DNA of 64,000 bases, from NCBI GenBank assembly GCA_021827865.1, contig JAKAUC010000013.1, positions 1 to 64,000 of the forward strand. The letters run 5' to 3'. The notes under the pieces were generated by a model that ran no database searches, was not told the DNA's origin, and was given only the letters and a program-made list of their open reading frames with translations. A program made the position numbers and the translations under genes. Numbering within the stretch: the stretch's first letter is position 1; the number at the start of each line of letters is the position of its first letter. Below, in pieces: positions 33,817 through 41,148 of this stretch. The DNA is from an archaeon. Lineage in GTDB: Archaea > Thermoproteota > Nitrososphaeria > Nitrososphaerales > Gagatemarchaeaceae.

Positions 33817-33869
33817 TGCTAACCGGTTAGGGAAACGAGCTATCTCACCCCGCCACCCTTGCCACGGCA

Positions 33870-34757
33870 ATGGGCTTCCTAAGAAAAATAGGAAAGCTTG
33901 CAGGAATCATAATCGCAGCGACAACGCCATTCATGTTCAACGCCCCAGCCTACGCCATAACCCAGTCCGGCCTCCAGAATAGCCTGGTCAACGGCGGGTC
34001 GATTTGGCTGGAGACCACCATAGCCGTCGCCATGGTCTTCGTGACAGCGATGGCATTCTCCCTCCAGATCGCCCGGGGGTACTTCCTCAGAACGCTGGAG
34101 AAGTTCACCCTGAGGCTCGGGGCCGACATCTGGTGGCTTGCCTACGTCCTCATCAGAGACGCTCTCATCTTCATGTCGTTCATAATGGGGCTCCTGGTCT
34201 TCTTTCCAGGCACGTTCCAAGATTACACGATAGCCGTGCCATTCATGCCCATCTCCGTGGTCCTGTTCGGGATCGCCCTGGTGACCAAACTCTACTTTGA
34301 CGCCGACGACAACAGGAACGCGTTCCGCGCGGTCACCGTTCTCGTATTCGCCGGGACAGCCCTCTGGATATTCGGAACCATCTTCGTCACCGAGACCCCC
34401 CTCGCGCTCTCTACACTCCCGGCGGGGGTGAGCAGCACGGGCGGCTTCTGGTACTCGGTCTACAACACCTTCAGCTCGCAGACCGACGTCAACCTATCCA
34501 TGGCTACTTTTGACGTCACCTTCGCGGCCCTGGGGGTCATCGGACTCTTCGGGTTCGCCCACCCGCTGCTCCACTCGAGGCTCGGCAAGCAGTCACCTAA
34601 AGCGACCCGCAGCCAGGGACCTGGGTCCCCTTCGGGGATGCCAGCTTCGATGCCTTCGAGGCAGGCGCACGCCGTGGAAGAACAGCCAAGGCGACCGATT
34701 GGGTCCATGCAAGCTCCGGCATCATTCCCAAGGGATGGTGCCGAGTACATACAATAG
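33870..34757 (+). CDS. Polytopic membrane protein upstream of ferredoxins, unknown
   Basis: Not recognised. The 295-residue product has a signal-like N-terminus (LAGIIIAATTPFMFNAPAYA), about five further helices, several conserved-looking charged or aromatic positions in loops (TLEKFTLRLGADIWWLAY, YFDADDNRN), and a 50-residue Ser/Pro/Gln-rich cytoplasmic tail. It is followed 13 nt later by a dicluster ferredoxin gene, so it may anchor an electron-transfer unit to the membrane. No haem- or quinone-binding motif can be claimed. Confidence 0.65.
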   Translation: MGFLRKIGKLAGIIIAATTPFMFNAPAYAITQSGLQNSLVNGGSIWLETTIAVAMVFVTAMAFSLQIARGYFLRTLEKFTLRLGADIWWLAYVLIRDALIFMSFIMGLLVFFPGTFQDYTIAVPFMPISVVLFGIALVTKLYFDADDNRNAFRAVTVLVFAGTALWIFGTIFVTETPLALSTLPAGVSSTGGFWYSVYNTFSSQTDVNLSMATFDVTFAALGVIGLFGFAHPLLHSRLGKQSPKATRSQGPGSPSGMPASMPSRQAHAVEEQPRRPIGSMQAPASFPRDGAEYIQ

Positions 34758-34770
34758 GGGGAGAGGGACG

Positions 34771-35304
34771 ATGGGGCTCTACAAGTTCCTCGTCGACGAG
34801 ACGAAGTGCATGAACTGTGGAGCCTGCATGGACCTCTGCCCCTCCACCTGTATTGAGTTTACACGGCCGACGGATCTGGACTTCTACGGCGCCATCATGG
34901 GGGGCTCAAGCCCCAAGAACTGGATGATGGAGAAGCCCTACCTCATAGAACAGGAGAGGTGCACCGGCTGTCAGATCTGCGTGCGGGAGTGCCCGACCAA
35001 CGCCATCGCGGTGGAGCTCGACCCTACAAAGCCCGCGTCGGCCCGGCCGAGGCCCGTGATCGTCAGAAAGGAAAGGCTGGCGGAGGACGGTCGCTGGCAC
35101 CCGTTGTCGGAGTACACCAGGGAGTACCTGAAGCGTCCTGTGACAAGCATGTGGTCCGGGATTTCGGACTGGAGGCCCATGACCGAGTCGCCCTCTCCCG
35201 CCGAGGTCTGGAGGACCATGAAGAAGCCGAGGGCCAAAGATGGAGCCGTGGAGCAGGCCGTGGCTCCGGGGGCAGAAGTGGCCGAGCGAGCTTCTCAACC
35301 CTGA
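34771..35304 (+). CDS. Ferredoxin-type protein with two [4Fe-4S] motifs
   Basis: A 177-residue iron-sulfur protein. Cluster one: Cys13, 16, 19, 23 followed by Pro (KCMNCGACMDLCP), with an additional Cys27. Cluster two: Cys64, 67, 70, 74 followed by Pro (RCTGCQICVRECP). A 100-residue C-terminal extension with a W-rich SMWSGISDWRPM stretch may contact a partner. It lies 13 nt after the membrane gene. The ATG at 34771 was chosen because the open frame upstream overlaps that gene. It probably passes electrons in a complex with its neighbours; the donor and acceptor are unknown. Confidence 0.85.
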   Translation: MGLYKFLVDETKCMNCGACMDLCPSTCIEFTRPTDLDFYGAIMGGSSPKNWMMEKPYLIEQERCTGCQICVRECPTNAIAVELDPTKPASARPRPVIVRKERLAEDGRWHPLSEYTREYLKRPVTSMWSGISDWRPMTESPSPAEVWRTMKKPRAKDGAVEQAVAPGAEVAERASQP

Positions 35305-35349
35305 CAATCGCCTCTGTCTCTTATTAGGACATCCAGAGCCCGAAGCCCC

Positions 35350-35655
35350 ATGGCGCAGTGGGCCGACCCTCGGAAGCCGACCCTGCTCGAGGGGATCGCC
35401 GCGAGGTCTCAGCTCATCGACTGCCCGTTCCACGCCTACGCTGTCGAAGTCGCGAGATGCAGCCGCATCGGGGAGTGCGCCGCCATATGCCCCGTGGGGG
35501 TCTTCGGGACAGACTCGGCGGGGAGCTGCGCCGTCTTGAATGAGGAGCTGTGCTTCGGGTGCATGGCGTGCGTAGCCCAGTGCGCCGAGAAGGGGGTGAC
35601 CGTCGTCCCAAGGGACGTCAGAAGGTATCCCTCGGCTGACGAGCTGCTCCGGTGA
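35350..35655 (+). CDS. Small ferredoxin-like iron-sulfur protein
   Basis: A 101-residue protein with nine cysteines. The second half has a canonical C-x2-C-x2-C-x3-C motif (Cys68, 71, 74, 78). The first half has a variant C-x5-C-x3-C-P arrangement (Cys37, 43, 47) with Cys25 and Cys60 as possible fourth ligands, so it may bind one typical and one atypical cluster. It is 45 nt after the dicluster ferredoxin gene and likely works with it. The function is otherwise unknown. Confidence 0.78.
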   Translation: MAQWADPRKPTLLEGIAARSQLIDCPFHAYAVEVARCSRIGECAAICPVGVFGTDSAGSCAVLNEELCFGCMACVAQCAEKGVTVVPRDVRRYPSADELLR

Positions 35656-35781
35656 AATCCCGGCGCTTGGCTCGCGAGCGCCGTTGCCCCGGTCGCTGTC
35701 TTTCCGCGGCCTCGGTCTTCATATCGGCCCCGGGACGAGAAAACCTTAATTGGACTGCGGAAAGCTCTGACCTCGAAGAAT

Positions 35782-36126
35782 ATGGGCGGAGTGAAGAAGA
35801 AGTCACTGGCATCCATGGAGAAGTCGCAGGACTCCGAGGAGACGGCCCAGGGAGATACTACGCAGGGCAAGGGGAAGAAGACGAAGGAGAAGTCGGCCCC
35901 CCCGCAGCAGAGGAAGCAGCTCTCGTTCCTCCCGCCTAGGATGAGCGACTCCGACCTGCTCAAGAGCCTGGCGCCGCTGAAGGCGATAACAGTCCACACC
36001 GCCGCGAAGGCCCTGGGGGTGAACTCGTCGGTCGCCACAGGGGTGCTAAGGGAGCTCGAGAGCAAGGGCTCGCTAAAGAGAGTCGGCGGCTTCAGCGGGC
36101 ACGGCGTCTGGTCCACGAAGGTCTGA
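35782..36126 (+). CDS. rps25e: Small ribosomal subunit protein eS25
   Basis: A 114-residue protein with a basic, Lys-rich N-terminal extension (GGVKKKSLASMEKS, then GKGKKTKEKS) and the eS25 winged-helix domain (LLKSLAPLKAITVHTAAKAL, VATGVLRELESKGSLKRVG). eS25 is shared by eukaryotes and TACK/Asgard archaea. A TATA-like CCTTAATTGG is centred 34 nt before the ATG. It ends exactly where the convergent cyclophilin-like gene ends. Confidence 0.9.
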   Translation: MGGVKKKSLASMEKSQDSEETAQGDTTQGKGKKTKEKSAPPQQRKQLSFLPPRMSDSDLLKSLAPLKAITVHTAAKALGVNSSVATGVLRELESKGSLKRVGGFSGHGVWSTKV

Positions 36127-36525
36127 CTACGGTGCCGGCAACTTTAGGCTGACGACGTCCCCGGACCTGACGGAATCGAACCACTCCAGCCCCGATTCCA
36201 CTTTCCCTATCGGGTTCAGGGGCCTGTCGCTCTGGGCCTCCCCCAGGAAGACGCAGATCAGCCCTCCCGACGGGAGGAACGCAACTTCGCCCCTGCCGAA
36301 CTTCATCCTCGGCTTTTCCACCCCTATCCTGAGCTGAGTGAAGAGGCAGACCATGGCCGGCTGGAGGTTGACCCTGCTGGATAGCGGGAGGCTCCTGACC
36401 ACCGCGTTGACGGTGAGGGGCGCCAGGTGCCTGTAGAGCGACATCTTCGCGTCCCCCTTGCCGCCCACGGACGCGACGCACTCGAGCTTGGAGACCGAAC
36501 CGGCTGCGGGCGCATCGACGGCCAT
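36127..36525 (-). CDS. Cyclophilin-like-fold protein (DUF369/TM1367-like)
   Basis: A 132-residue beta-rich protein resembling the small archaeal/bacterial cyclophilin-like family: a repetitive strand pattern, LPSGGLICVFLGEAQ, and the C-terminal PLNPIGKVESGLEWFDSV region. Isomerase residues are not evident, and the family is of unknown function. ATG at 36525 is preferred to the longer open frame to 36696, which overlaps the divergent rpoK and has no support. A TATA-like AGATTTACC lies on the minus strand upstream. Confidence 0.6.
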   Translation of the reverse strand: MAVDAPAAGSVSKLECVASVGGKGDAKMSLYRHLAPLTVNAVVRSLPLSSRVNLQPAMVCLFTQLRIGVEKPRMKFGRGEVAFLPSGGLICVFLGEAQSDRPLNPIGKVESGLEWFDSVRSGDVVSLKLPAP

Positions 36526-36634
36526 TCGGGCGACCTTCGCGGAGGGGGTAAATCTGTCTTCGGCGCAGGGGTGGATCGTCAGGAAAGACTTATGTTCCGA
36601 CCGAGAAGGGCGAGAGCATCTCCTGGTCTCATAG

Positions 36635-36925
36635 ATGCCCCCAGCAAAGACCGTGAAAAAGACGAAGCAGGCCTCGATGTCCGACTTCGAGGTCACGATA
36701 GGCCCACCGAAGCTGACTCGCTTCGAGAAGGCGAGGATTGTCGGCGCCAGGTCGCTTCAGCTGGCCATGGGCGCCCCTGCCTTCGTCTCGCTTGAAGGCG
36801 GCTACCGCGGACCTATACAGACGGCCATGCTAGAGCTGGAAGCAGACGCCCTCCCGATATCCATCAGGAGGTCCCTCCCCAACGGGATCACCCAGGACAT
36901 ACCTATCAAGGCGCTCGCAAAGTAA
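36635..36925 (+). CDS. rpoK: DNA-directed RNA polymerase subunit K (Rpo6)
   Basis: A 96-residue subunit, the archaeal counterpart of Rpb6/omega. The hallmark LTRFEKARIVGARSLQLAMGAP segment is present, here cited by its core RFEKARIVGARSLQLAMG, followed by PISIRRSLPNG. It helps assemble and stabilise the polymerase clamp. A basic Lys-rich N-terminal tail precedes the domain. It is 12 nt ahead of a dehydrogenase gene and may be cotranscribed with it. Confidence 0.92.
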   Translation: MPPAKTVKKTKQASMSDFEVTIGPPKLTRFEKARIVGARSLQLAMGAPAFVSLEGGYRGPIQTAMLELEADALPISIRRSLPNGITQDIPIKALAK

Positions 36926-36937
36926 GCCAGAGCCTCG

Positions 36938-37855
36938 ATGTCCACCCGGGTCGCAGTCTACGCAACCGACGCGCTCCCTCCCCGGGCCATGGAGGCCCTC
37001 GAAGGTTTCGAAGTGATGGTCGGTCAGGCCGACGACGCCTCCCTGGGGCGCTGCCAGGCCCTGATATGCTGGCCCCACAGCGTCCCAGCGGGGCTGCTCG
37101 AGAAGATGAAAGGGCTGAGGATGATCCAGGCCATGTCTGCAGGGGTCGACGGGCTCGACTTCTCGTCCCTCCCCGCCGGGGTGCAGCTCTTCTCCAACGC
37201 CGGTGCGTTCACCCAGTCCGTGGCCGAGCACGCCTGGGGGCTACTTCTTGGGGTGGCGAAGGGGGTCCACATCAGGGGGCAGAGGTCGACGCCCCGCAGG
37301 CTCCGGGGGAAGACACTGGTCGTGGTCGGGGCTGGGTCCATAGGGTCGGAGGTCGCCAGGCTGGGAAGGTCCATCGGCATGAAGACCGTGGGGGTGTCGA
37401 GGTCGTTCGCGTCCCCGGACGTCTTCGACGAGAAGGCCCCGATGTCTTCCCTGGCCCAGAAGGTGAAGGAGGCCGACGCCATCGTGATGGCCCTCCCCCT
37501 GACCAAGAGCACCAGGGGGGTCGTCTCCTATGACCTGCTCATGAGCACCAAGGAGTCGGTGATCGTCGTCAACGTCGGGAGGGGGGAGAGCGTCAACGAG
37601 GATGGGCTCCTTCGCTGGCTGCGGGCGCGGCCGGAGAGCCGCTTCGCCACCGACGTCTTCTGGGTGAAGGGAGGGAGGGAGTCCTTCGAGACCGCGGCCT
37701 GGGAGCTCCCCAACTTCGCCGGGACCCTCCACATCTCCGCGGTGCCGCTGGGGGAGGACCTCTCTGGCATGAAGGAGGCTGCGGCGGCGAACGTGAGGAG
37801 GTTCTTCGAGACAGGGAGGGCAAGGAATCTGGTCGACCCGACCGAGTATCTCTGA
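36938..37855 (+). CDS. D-isomer-specific 2-hydroxyacid dehydrogenase family protein
   Basis: A 305-residue NAD(P)-dependent dehydrogenase. The dinucleotide loop is VVVGAGSIGSEVARLG (G-x-G-x2-G), followed by the family signatures MALPLTKSTRGVVS and VNVGRGESVNE; the active-site histidine is probably in LHISAVP. The substrate is unknown: phosphoglycerate, glyoxylate and other 2-keto acids are possible. It lacks an ACT domain, so it is not a long-form SerA. It lies 12 nt after rpoK. Confidence 0.85.
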   Translation: MSTRVAVYATDALPPRAMEALEGFEVMVGQADDASLGRCQALICWPHSVPAGLLEKMKGLRMIQAMSAGVDGLDFSSLPAGVQLFSNAGAFTQSVAEHAWGLLLGVAKGVHIRGQRSTPRRLRGKTLVVVGAGSIGSEVARLGRSIGMKTVGVSRSFASPDVFDEKAPMSSLAQKVKEADAIVMALPLTKSTRGVVSYDLLMSTKESVIVVNVGRGESVNEDGLLRWLRARPESRFATDVFWVKGGRESFETAAWELPNFAGTLHISAVPLGEDLSGMKEAAAANVRRFFETGRARNLVDPTEYL

Positions 37856-37872
37856 CCCCGCGGCACCCATGT

Positions 37873-37882
37873 GGTTATATAC
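37873..37882 (+). promoter_or_regulatory. TATA-like box of alba
   Basis: GGTTATATAC is the clear A/T island between the dehydrogenase stop and the alba ATG at 37917. Its centre is about 39 nt upstream, leaving room for a short leader. Confidence 0.5.
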
Positions 37883-37916
37883 GCGCCCGGAGGGCCGGGC
37901 CAGCAAGGTCAGTCAA

Positions 37917-38282
37917 ATGCCAAAGAAGAGATCCGACACAAACTCGTCAGAGGGACACAAGGCACCCGAACGGGCCACAGCACCAGCAGCGCCCAGCGCG
38001 CCAGCCCAGAGGTCAGCACCTACCAACCACATATTCGTAGGCCAGAAGCCTGTGATGAACTACGCCATGAGCGCGCTCATCCAGCTTGCCGCGGCCGGCG
38101 AAGTGGTGGTGAAGGCCAGGGGGATGGCAATCAGCAGGGCAGTAGACGTCGCTGAAATCGTCACGAAGCGGCTGGGGAACGGCCAGTTCAAGGTCAAGGA
38201 CATCGGCATCAGCACCGAGGTCGTTGGCGAAGGGGCAGAGACAAGGAACATCTCCTCGATCGAAATCGTCGTCGGTAAGTGA
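37917..38282 (+). CDS. albA: DNA/RNA-binding protein Alba
   Basis: A 121-residue protein with a 35-residue Ala/Pro/Ser-rich basic extension followed by a complete Alba fold: NHIFVGQKPVMNYAMSAL, then KARGMAISRAVDVAEIV and the C-terminal SSIEIVVGK. The VGQKPVMNY loop contains the conserved lysine of the DNA-binding face. Alba coats chromatin and also binds RNA. ATG at 37917 is chosen because the open frame to 37869 overlaps the TATA box. Confidence 0.92.
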   Translation: MPKKRSDTNSSEGHKAPERATAPAAPSAPAQRSAPTNHIFVGQKPVMNYAMSALIQLAAAGEVVVKARGMAISRAVDVAEIVTKRLGNGQFKVKDIGISTEVVGEGAETRNISSIEIVVGK

Positions 38283-38324
38283 CGGGGACAGCACACCAAC
38301 AATCCAACCGTTGGGCAGAATGAA

Positions 38325-38356
38325 GCAGCGTAAGCTGCGGATCTACTTTCTTATTT
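38325..38356 (+). terminator. Hairpin with T-rich tail after alba
   Basis: GCAGC-GTAA-GCTGC makes a 5-bp stem with a GNRA-type loop 43 nt after the alba stop, followed by a pyrimidine/T-rich run (CTACTTTCTTATTT). Archaeal termination depends mainly on T-rich tracts, so this is a plausible 3' end. The remainder of the gap to 38527 shows no gene. Confidence 0.35.
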
Positions 38357-38527
38357 CGCTCATGACAGCGGGACGTCTTATTCCGAGATCTCGCCAACCT
38401 CCACGCTCAGAAGGGTACGCGCGCTGACCGGGCGGGGCTCGGATGGACCCAGGCCGGTTGGATCGCCAGGGCCGAGGGGCGGAGCGCGTCAGAGAACCCC
38501 GGCGACGACCCGTGGGGTCGCGCACAT

Positions 38528-38836
38528 TCAGTCGGCGGGCTGGCGCTTGATTCGACCGGGCCGGGGGCCGGCGCGGCTTCTCCTTCCGCCTTGCCCCGAG
38601 CAGAGGAGGAGCTTCTCGCTCCTGCTCATCTTCTTTATCGCAATCTCGCGCTTGAGCGCCCCGGACAGGCTGGGGGACTCCTCCGCGTAGGCGAGGGCGA
38701 CCGGGACCCTGGACCTGGTGTACCTCGACGCCTTGCCGGCGTTGTGGAGGGCGACGCGCCTCCGCAGGTCGACGGTATAGCCGGTGTAGAGCGACCCGTC
38801 GGCGCAGTCGAGGATGTAGACCCAGTATCGGCGCAC
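38528..38836 (-). CDS. GIY-YIG nuclease-domain protein
   Basis: A 102-residue protein of the small UPF0213/GIY-YIG type. WVYILDCADGSLYTGYT contains the two signature elements (here VYI and YTG), followed by the RRVALHNAGKASRYT segment with the catalytic arginine and histidine region, and the C-terminal EIAIKKMSRSEK. Such proteins are presumed single-strand or structure-specific nucleases, but their roles are unclear. A basic tail is present. It is monocistronic. Confidence 0.85.
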   Translation of the reverse strand: MRRYWVYILDCADGSLYTGYTVDLRRRVALHNAGKASRYTRSRVPVALAYAEESPSLSGALKREIAIKKMSRSEKLLLCSGQGGRRSRAGPRPGRIKRQPAD

Positions 38837-38946
38837 CCCGGGCGCTGGAGCTCGCCGAGATTAGAACCTGCTCGGAGTCCCGGCTGGAGCGGACCGCGCG
38901 ACCGGCCGCGCCTGGGAGGACCTCGGCTCGTCGGCGACGCCCCGCA

Positions 38947-38966
38947 GGCTCCGCGTCAGCGGAGCC
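38947..38966. repeat. Perfect 8-bp hairpin in intergenic DNA
   Basis: GGCTCCGC and GCGGAGCC enclose a GTCA loop between the divergent GIY-YIG and decarboxylase genes. It would be very stable in RNA. The flanking 38837-39040 sequence has no other recognisable element. Confidence 0.35.
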
Positions 38967-39040
38967 CTCGCGCCCCCGATGTCGGCCAAGCCGGGGCTGA
39001 CGCGCTTCGACATGGACGACGCAATAAAATTCTCCTCGCG

Positions 39041-39056
39041 GGGATAATCTTATAAG
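39041..39056 (+). promoter_or_regulatory. TATA-like region of the PLP decarboxylase
   Basis: GATAATCTTATAAGAG offers two overlapping boxes; the first is centred about 27 nt before the GTG at 39072 and the second fits the TTG at 39090. Confidence 0.45.
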
Positions 39057-39071
39057 AGAAAATTTGCGGCC

Positions 39072-40409
39072 GTGTCGCCTAACAAAAAGTTGGTCGACAC
39101 TCGCACGCAGCCCGTATCACGCGCGGGTGAGGCGGCGCCGAGGTTTTCCGATGCGGACCTATACAGGCTAGCAGAGAAGCACGGCACACCGTACTTCCTG
39201 ATAGACGAAGAGACACTGAGAAGGAAGGTGTCCGAGATGAAGGAAGGGTTCAGCGAGTACACTGGGGCGTTCCGCGTCGCGTACTCGGTGAAGGCGAACT
39301 TCAACCCGTCCGTGATCAGAGCGTTCACCGGCGAAGGGATACTCTTCGACCTGACGGCACCGAGCGAGCTGGTCTTCGTCCAGAAGGCCGGGGGCTCGCC
39401 GGAGAACGTGATGTACACCAGCATCACGGAGACCGCTGCGGAGTACGAGCAGGTGCTGAAGATGGGTGTGCGGAAGGTTGTGGTGGCCAGCTACAACGGG
39501 CTGGTCAACCTTTCCGAGGCCGCGGCCAGGGCGAACGTCAAGGTCAAGACCATGGTCAGGGTCAACCCCGAGGTCCAGGTCCACGCCGAGCTCAGGGGCT
39601 CGATGGGGCACGGGAAGTTCGGGCTGCAGTTCAACGGCGGGAGCCCCGACAGCGCCCTCTCCGTCCTGAAGAAGATCCTCGGGACGCCGCAGCTCGAGTT
39701 CGAGGGGTTCCACTTCCACCTCGGTAGCCAGATCGAGGACCCGACCTGCTACGCCGAGGCGATAGAGAAGCTCGAGGCGTTCATACTGGGCGCCCGGAGG
39801 CAGCTCGGAGACTTCAGGGTGGGGACCCTCGACATCGGCGGCGGCCTCCCTGTCCCCTACGGGAAGAAGGTCCCGACCCCCAAGGACCTGGGGTCGAAGA
39901 TCGTCGGGCAGCTCAACAGCCTCGTGGAGAGCATAGGCGACAGGTTCACGCTGGTAGCCGAAAGCGGCAGGTTCCTCACCGCGGAGTCCACCATCCTCGT
40001 GACACGGGTGGTCAACGTCAAGAGCTTCGGGGACGCGAAGTACATCTACGTGGACGCGGGGTACAACGTCCTGCTCGACTCGGCGCTCCTCCATCACGAA
40101 TACCCGGTGGACGTTGTGCCTGGGGGGAGGCCTTCCCCCCAGAAGGTCGCCCTGGTCGGCAGGCTTTGCGACCCCCTGGACGTCTTCCCGACGTCGTCCA
40201 GGTCGAAGCTCGGCGGGGCGGGGGTCGGAAAGCTCGTCGTGTTCAGGGAGGTCGGCGCATACTCGCTGGTGATGAACATGCCCTTCCACAGCCAGCCCAG
40301 GCCCCCGGTCCTCATGCGGAACAGCCAGGGGTCCTACGTTGTGGCCCGGAAGGGGCAGGACGTCGAGAGGCTCTTCGCCGACGAAGGCGGGGACTGCCTC
40401 CCCAACTGA
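39072..40409 (+). CDS. PLP-dependent decarboxylase, diaminopimelate decarboxylase-like
   Basis: A 445-residue fold-type III decarboxylase of the Orn/DAP/Arg family. It shows the Schiff-base lysine in AYSVKANFNP, HFHLGSQI, the phosphate-binding DIGGGLPVPYG and ESGRFLTAES. The partner-subunit motif that is usually C-E-x-x-D in DAP decarboxylases reads CDPLDVF here, so substrate preference is open: DAP, ornithine or carboxynorspermidine-like amines are possible. GTG 39072 is used. It is a single gene; a polyamine connection with aguAB is speculative. Confidence 0.75.
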   Translation: MSPNKKLVDTRTQPVSRAGEAAPRFSDADLYRLAEKHGTPYFLIDEETLRRKVSEMKEGFSEYTGAFRVAYSVKANFNPSVIRAFTGEGILFDLTAPSELVFVQKAGGSPENVMYTSITETAAEYEQVLKMGVRKVVVASYNGLVNLSEAAARANVKVKTMVRVNPEVQVHAELRGSMGHGKFGLQFNGGSPDSALSVLKKILGTPQLEFEGFHFHLGSQIEDPTCYAEAIEKLEAFILGARRQLGDFRVGTLDIGGGLPVPYGKKVPTPKDLGSKIVGQLNSLVESIGDRFTLVAESGRFLTAESTILVTRVVNVKSFGDAKYIYVDAGYNVLLDSALLHHEYPVDVVPGGRPSPQKVALVGRLCDPLDVFPTSSRSKLGGAGVGKLVVFREVGAYSLVMNMPFHSQPRPPVLMRNSQGSYVVARKGQDVERLFADEGGDCLPN

Positions 40410-40524
40410 CCCCTGAGCCAGGATTCTCGCTCCGCCCTCGGGGCTGAGTGCGTCCGAAGGCCGCGCGTGCAGGCTCACCGACAGCGGGGAAACGATAAAT
40501 CGGCGCCGAAGGGAAGGCGTCGGA

Positions 40525-41091
40525 GTGACCCTCGAGATAATAATCGGCCCCATGTTCTCAGGGAAGACGTCGGAGCTGATCAGGCTGGTCGAGCGGGAGG
40601 TCTACGCGAAGAAGAAAGGAGCCATATTCAAAATCGACTTCGACAAGAGATACAGCGAGATGCAGGTGGTCACCCACAACGGGCTCCGCTATGACGCCTA
40701 TTCGATCTCGTCGACCGACGAGGGGGTCAGGAGGGTCGAAGAGGTCGCCGAGTCAGGGGGCCTCGACGCCATAGGGGTGGACGAGGTGAACTTCTTCCCT
40801 CGCTCCATCGTGGGCCTCCTGGACAGGCTCGCCGGCGCGAGGAGGGTGATAGCCTGCGGGCTGAACCTGGACTTTCGGGCCGAGCCCTTCCCCACCACCA
40901 TGGAGCTGGCGGCCAGGGCGGACAGGGTGAGGTACCTCAGCGCTGTCTGCGTCGTGTGCGGCCAGGAGGCGACCCGGACGCAGCGGCTGCTGGCGGGGAA
41001 GCCGGCGCCGAGGGACTCGCCGCTGATAGTCGTTGGGGGGAAGGACATGTACGAGCCGAGGTGCCGGGCGTGCTACGTGTCGCCGAGCTAG
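40525..41091 (+). CDS. tdk: Thymidine kinase
   Basis: A 188-residue type II thymidine kinase. The P-loop is GPMFSGKTSELI, the catalytic/Walker B region DAIGVDEVNFF, the lasso region begins after ACGLNLDF, and the structural zinc is bound by CVVC and CRAC. It phosphorylates deoxythymidine for salvage. The GTG start lies 28 nt from a TATA-like CGATAAATC. The next gene, uridine phosphorylase, begins about 57 nt later, which makes a pyrimidine-salvage pair. Confidence 0.93.
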   Translation: MTLEIIIGPMFSGKTSELIRLVEREVYAKKKGAIFKIDFDKRYSEMQVVTHNGLRYDAYSISSTDEGVRRVEEVAESGGLDAIGVDEVNFFPRSIVGLLDRLAGARRVIACGLNLDFRAEPFPTTMELAARADRVRYLSAVCVVCGQEATRTQRLLAGKPAPRDSPLIVVGGKDMYEPRCRACYVSPS

Positions 41092-41148
41092 GTGGCTGGA
41101 ACCGTTGATAACTCCGTGGCCCGGCCCAGATGGAGGGATGATGTAGAG

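Noticed and set aside
33793-33830. GGTTCGAATC at 33800 looks like a tRNA T-loop
   Set aside because: The flanking bases do not form a 7-bp acceptor stem, anticodon arm or box A at the right distances; the sequence is better explained as a near-palindrome with TATA-like arms.
38979-39047. 22-codon ATG frame before the decarboxylase
   Set aside because: Too short, without promoter spacing or overlap with a gene, and ends inside the TATA-like region.
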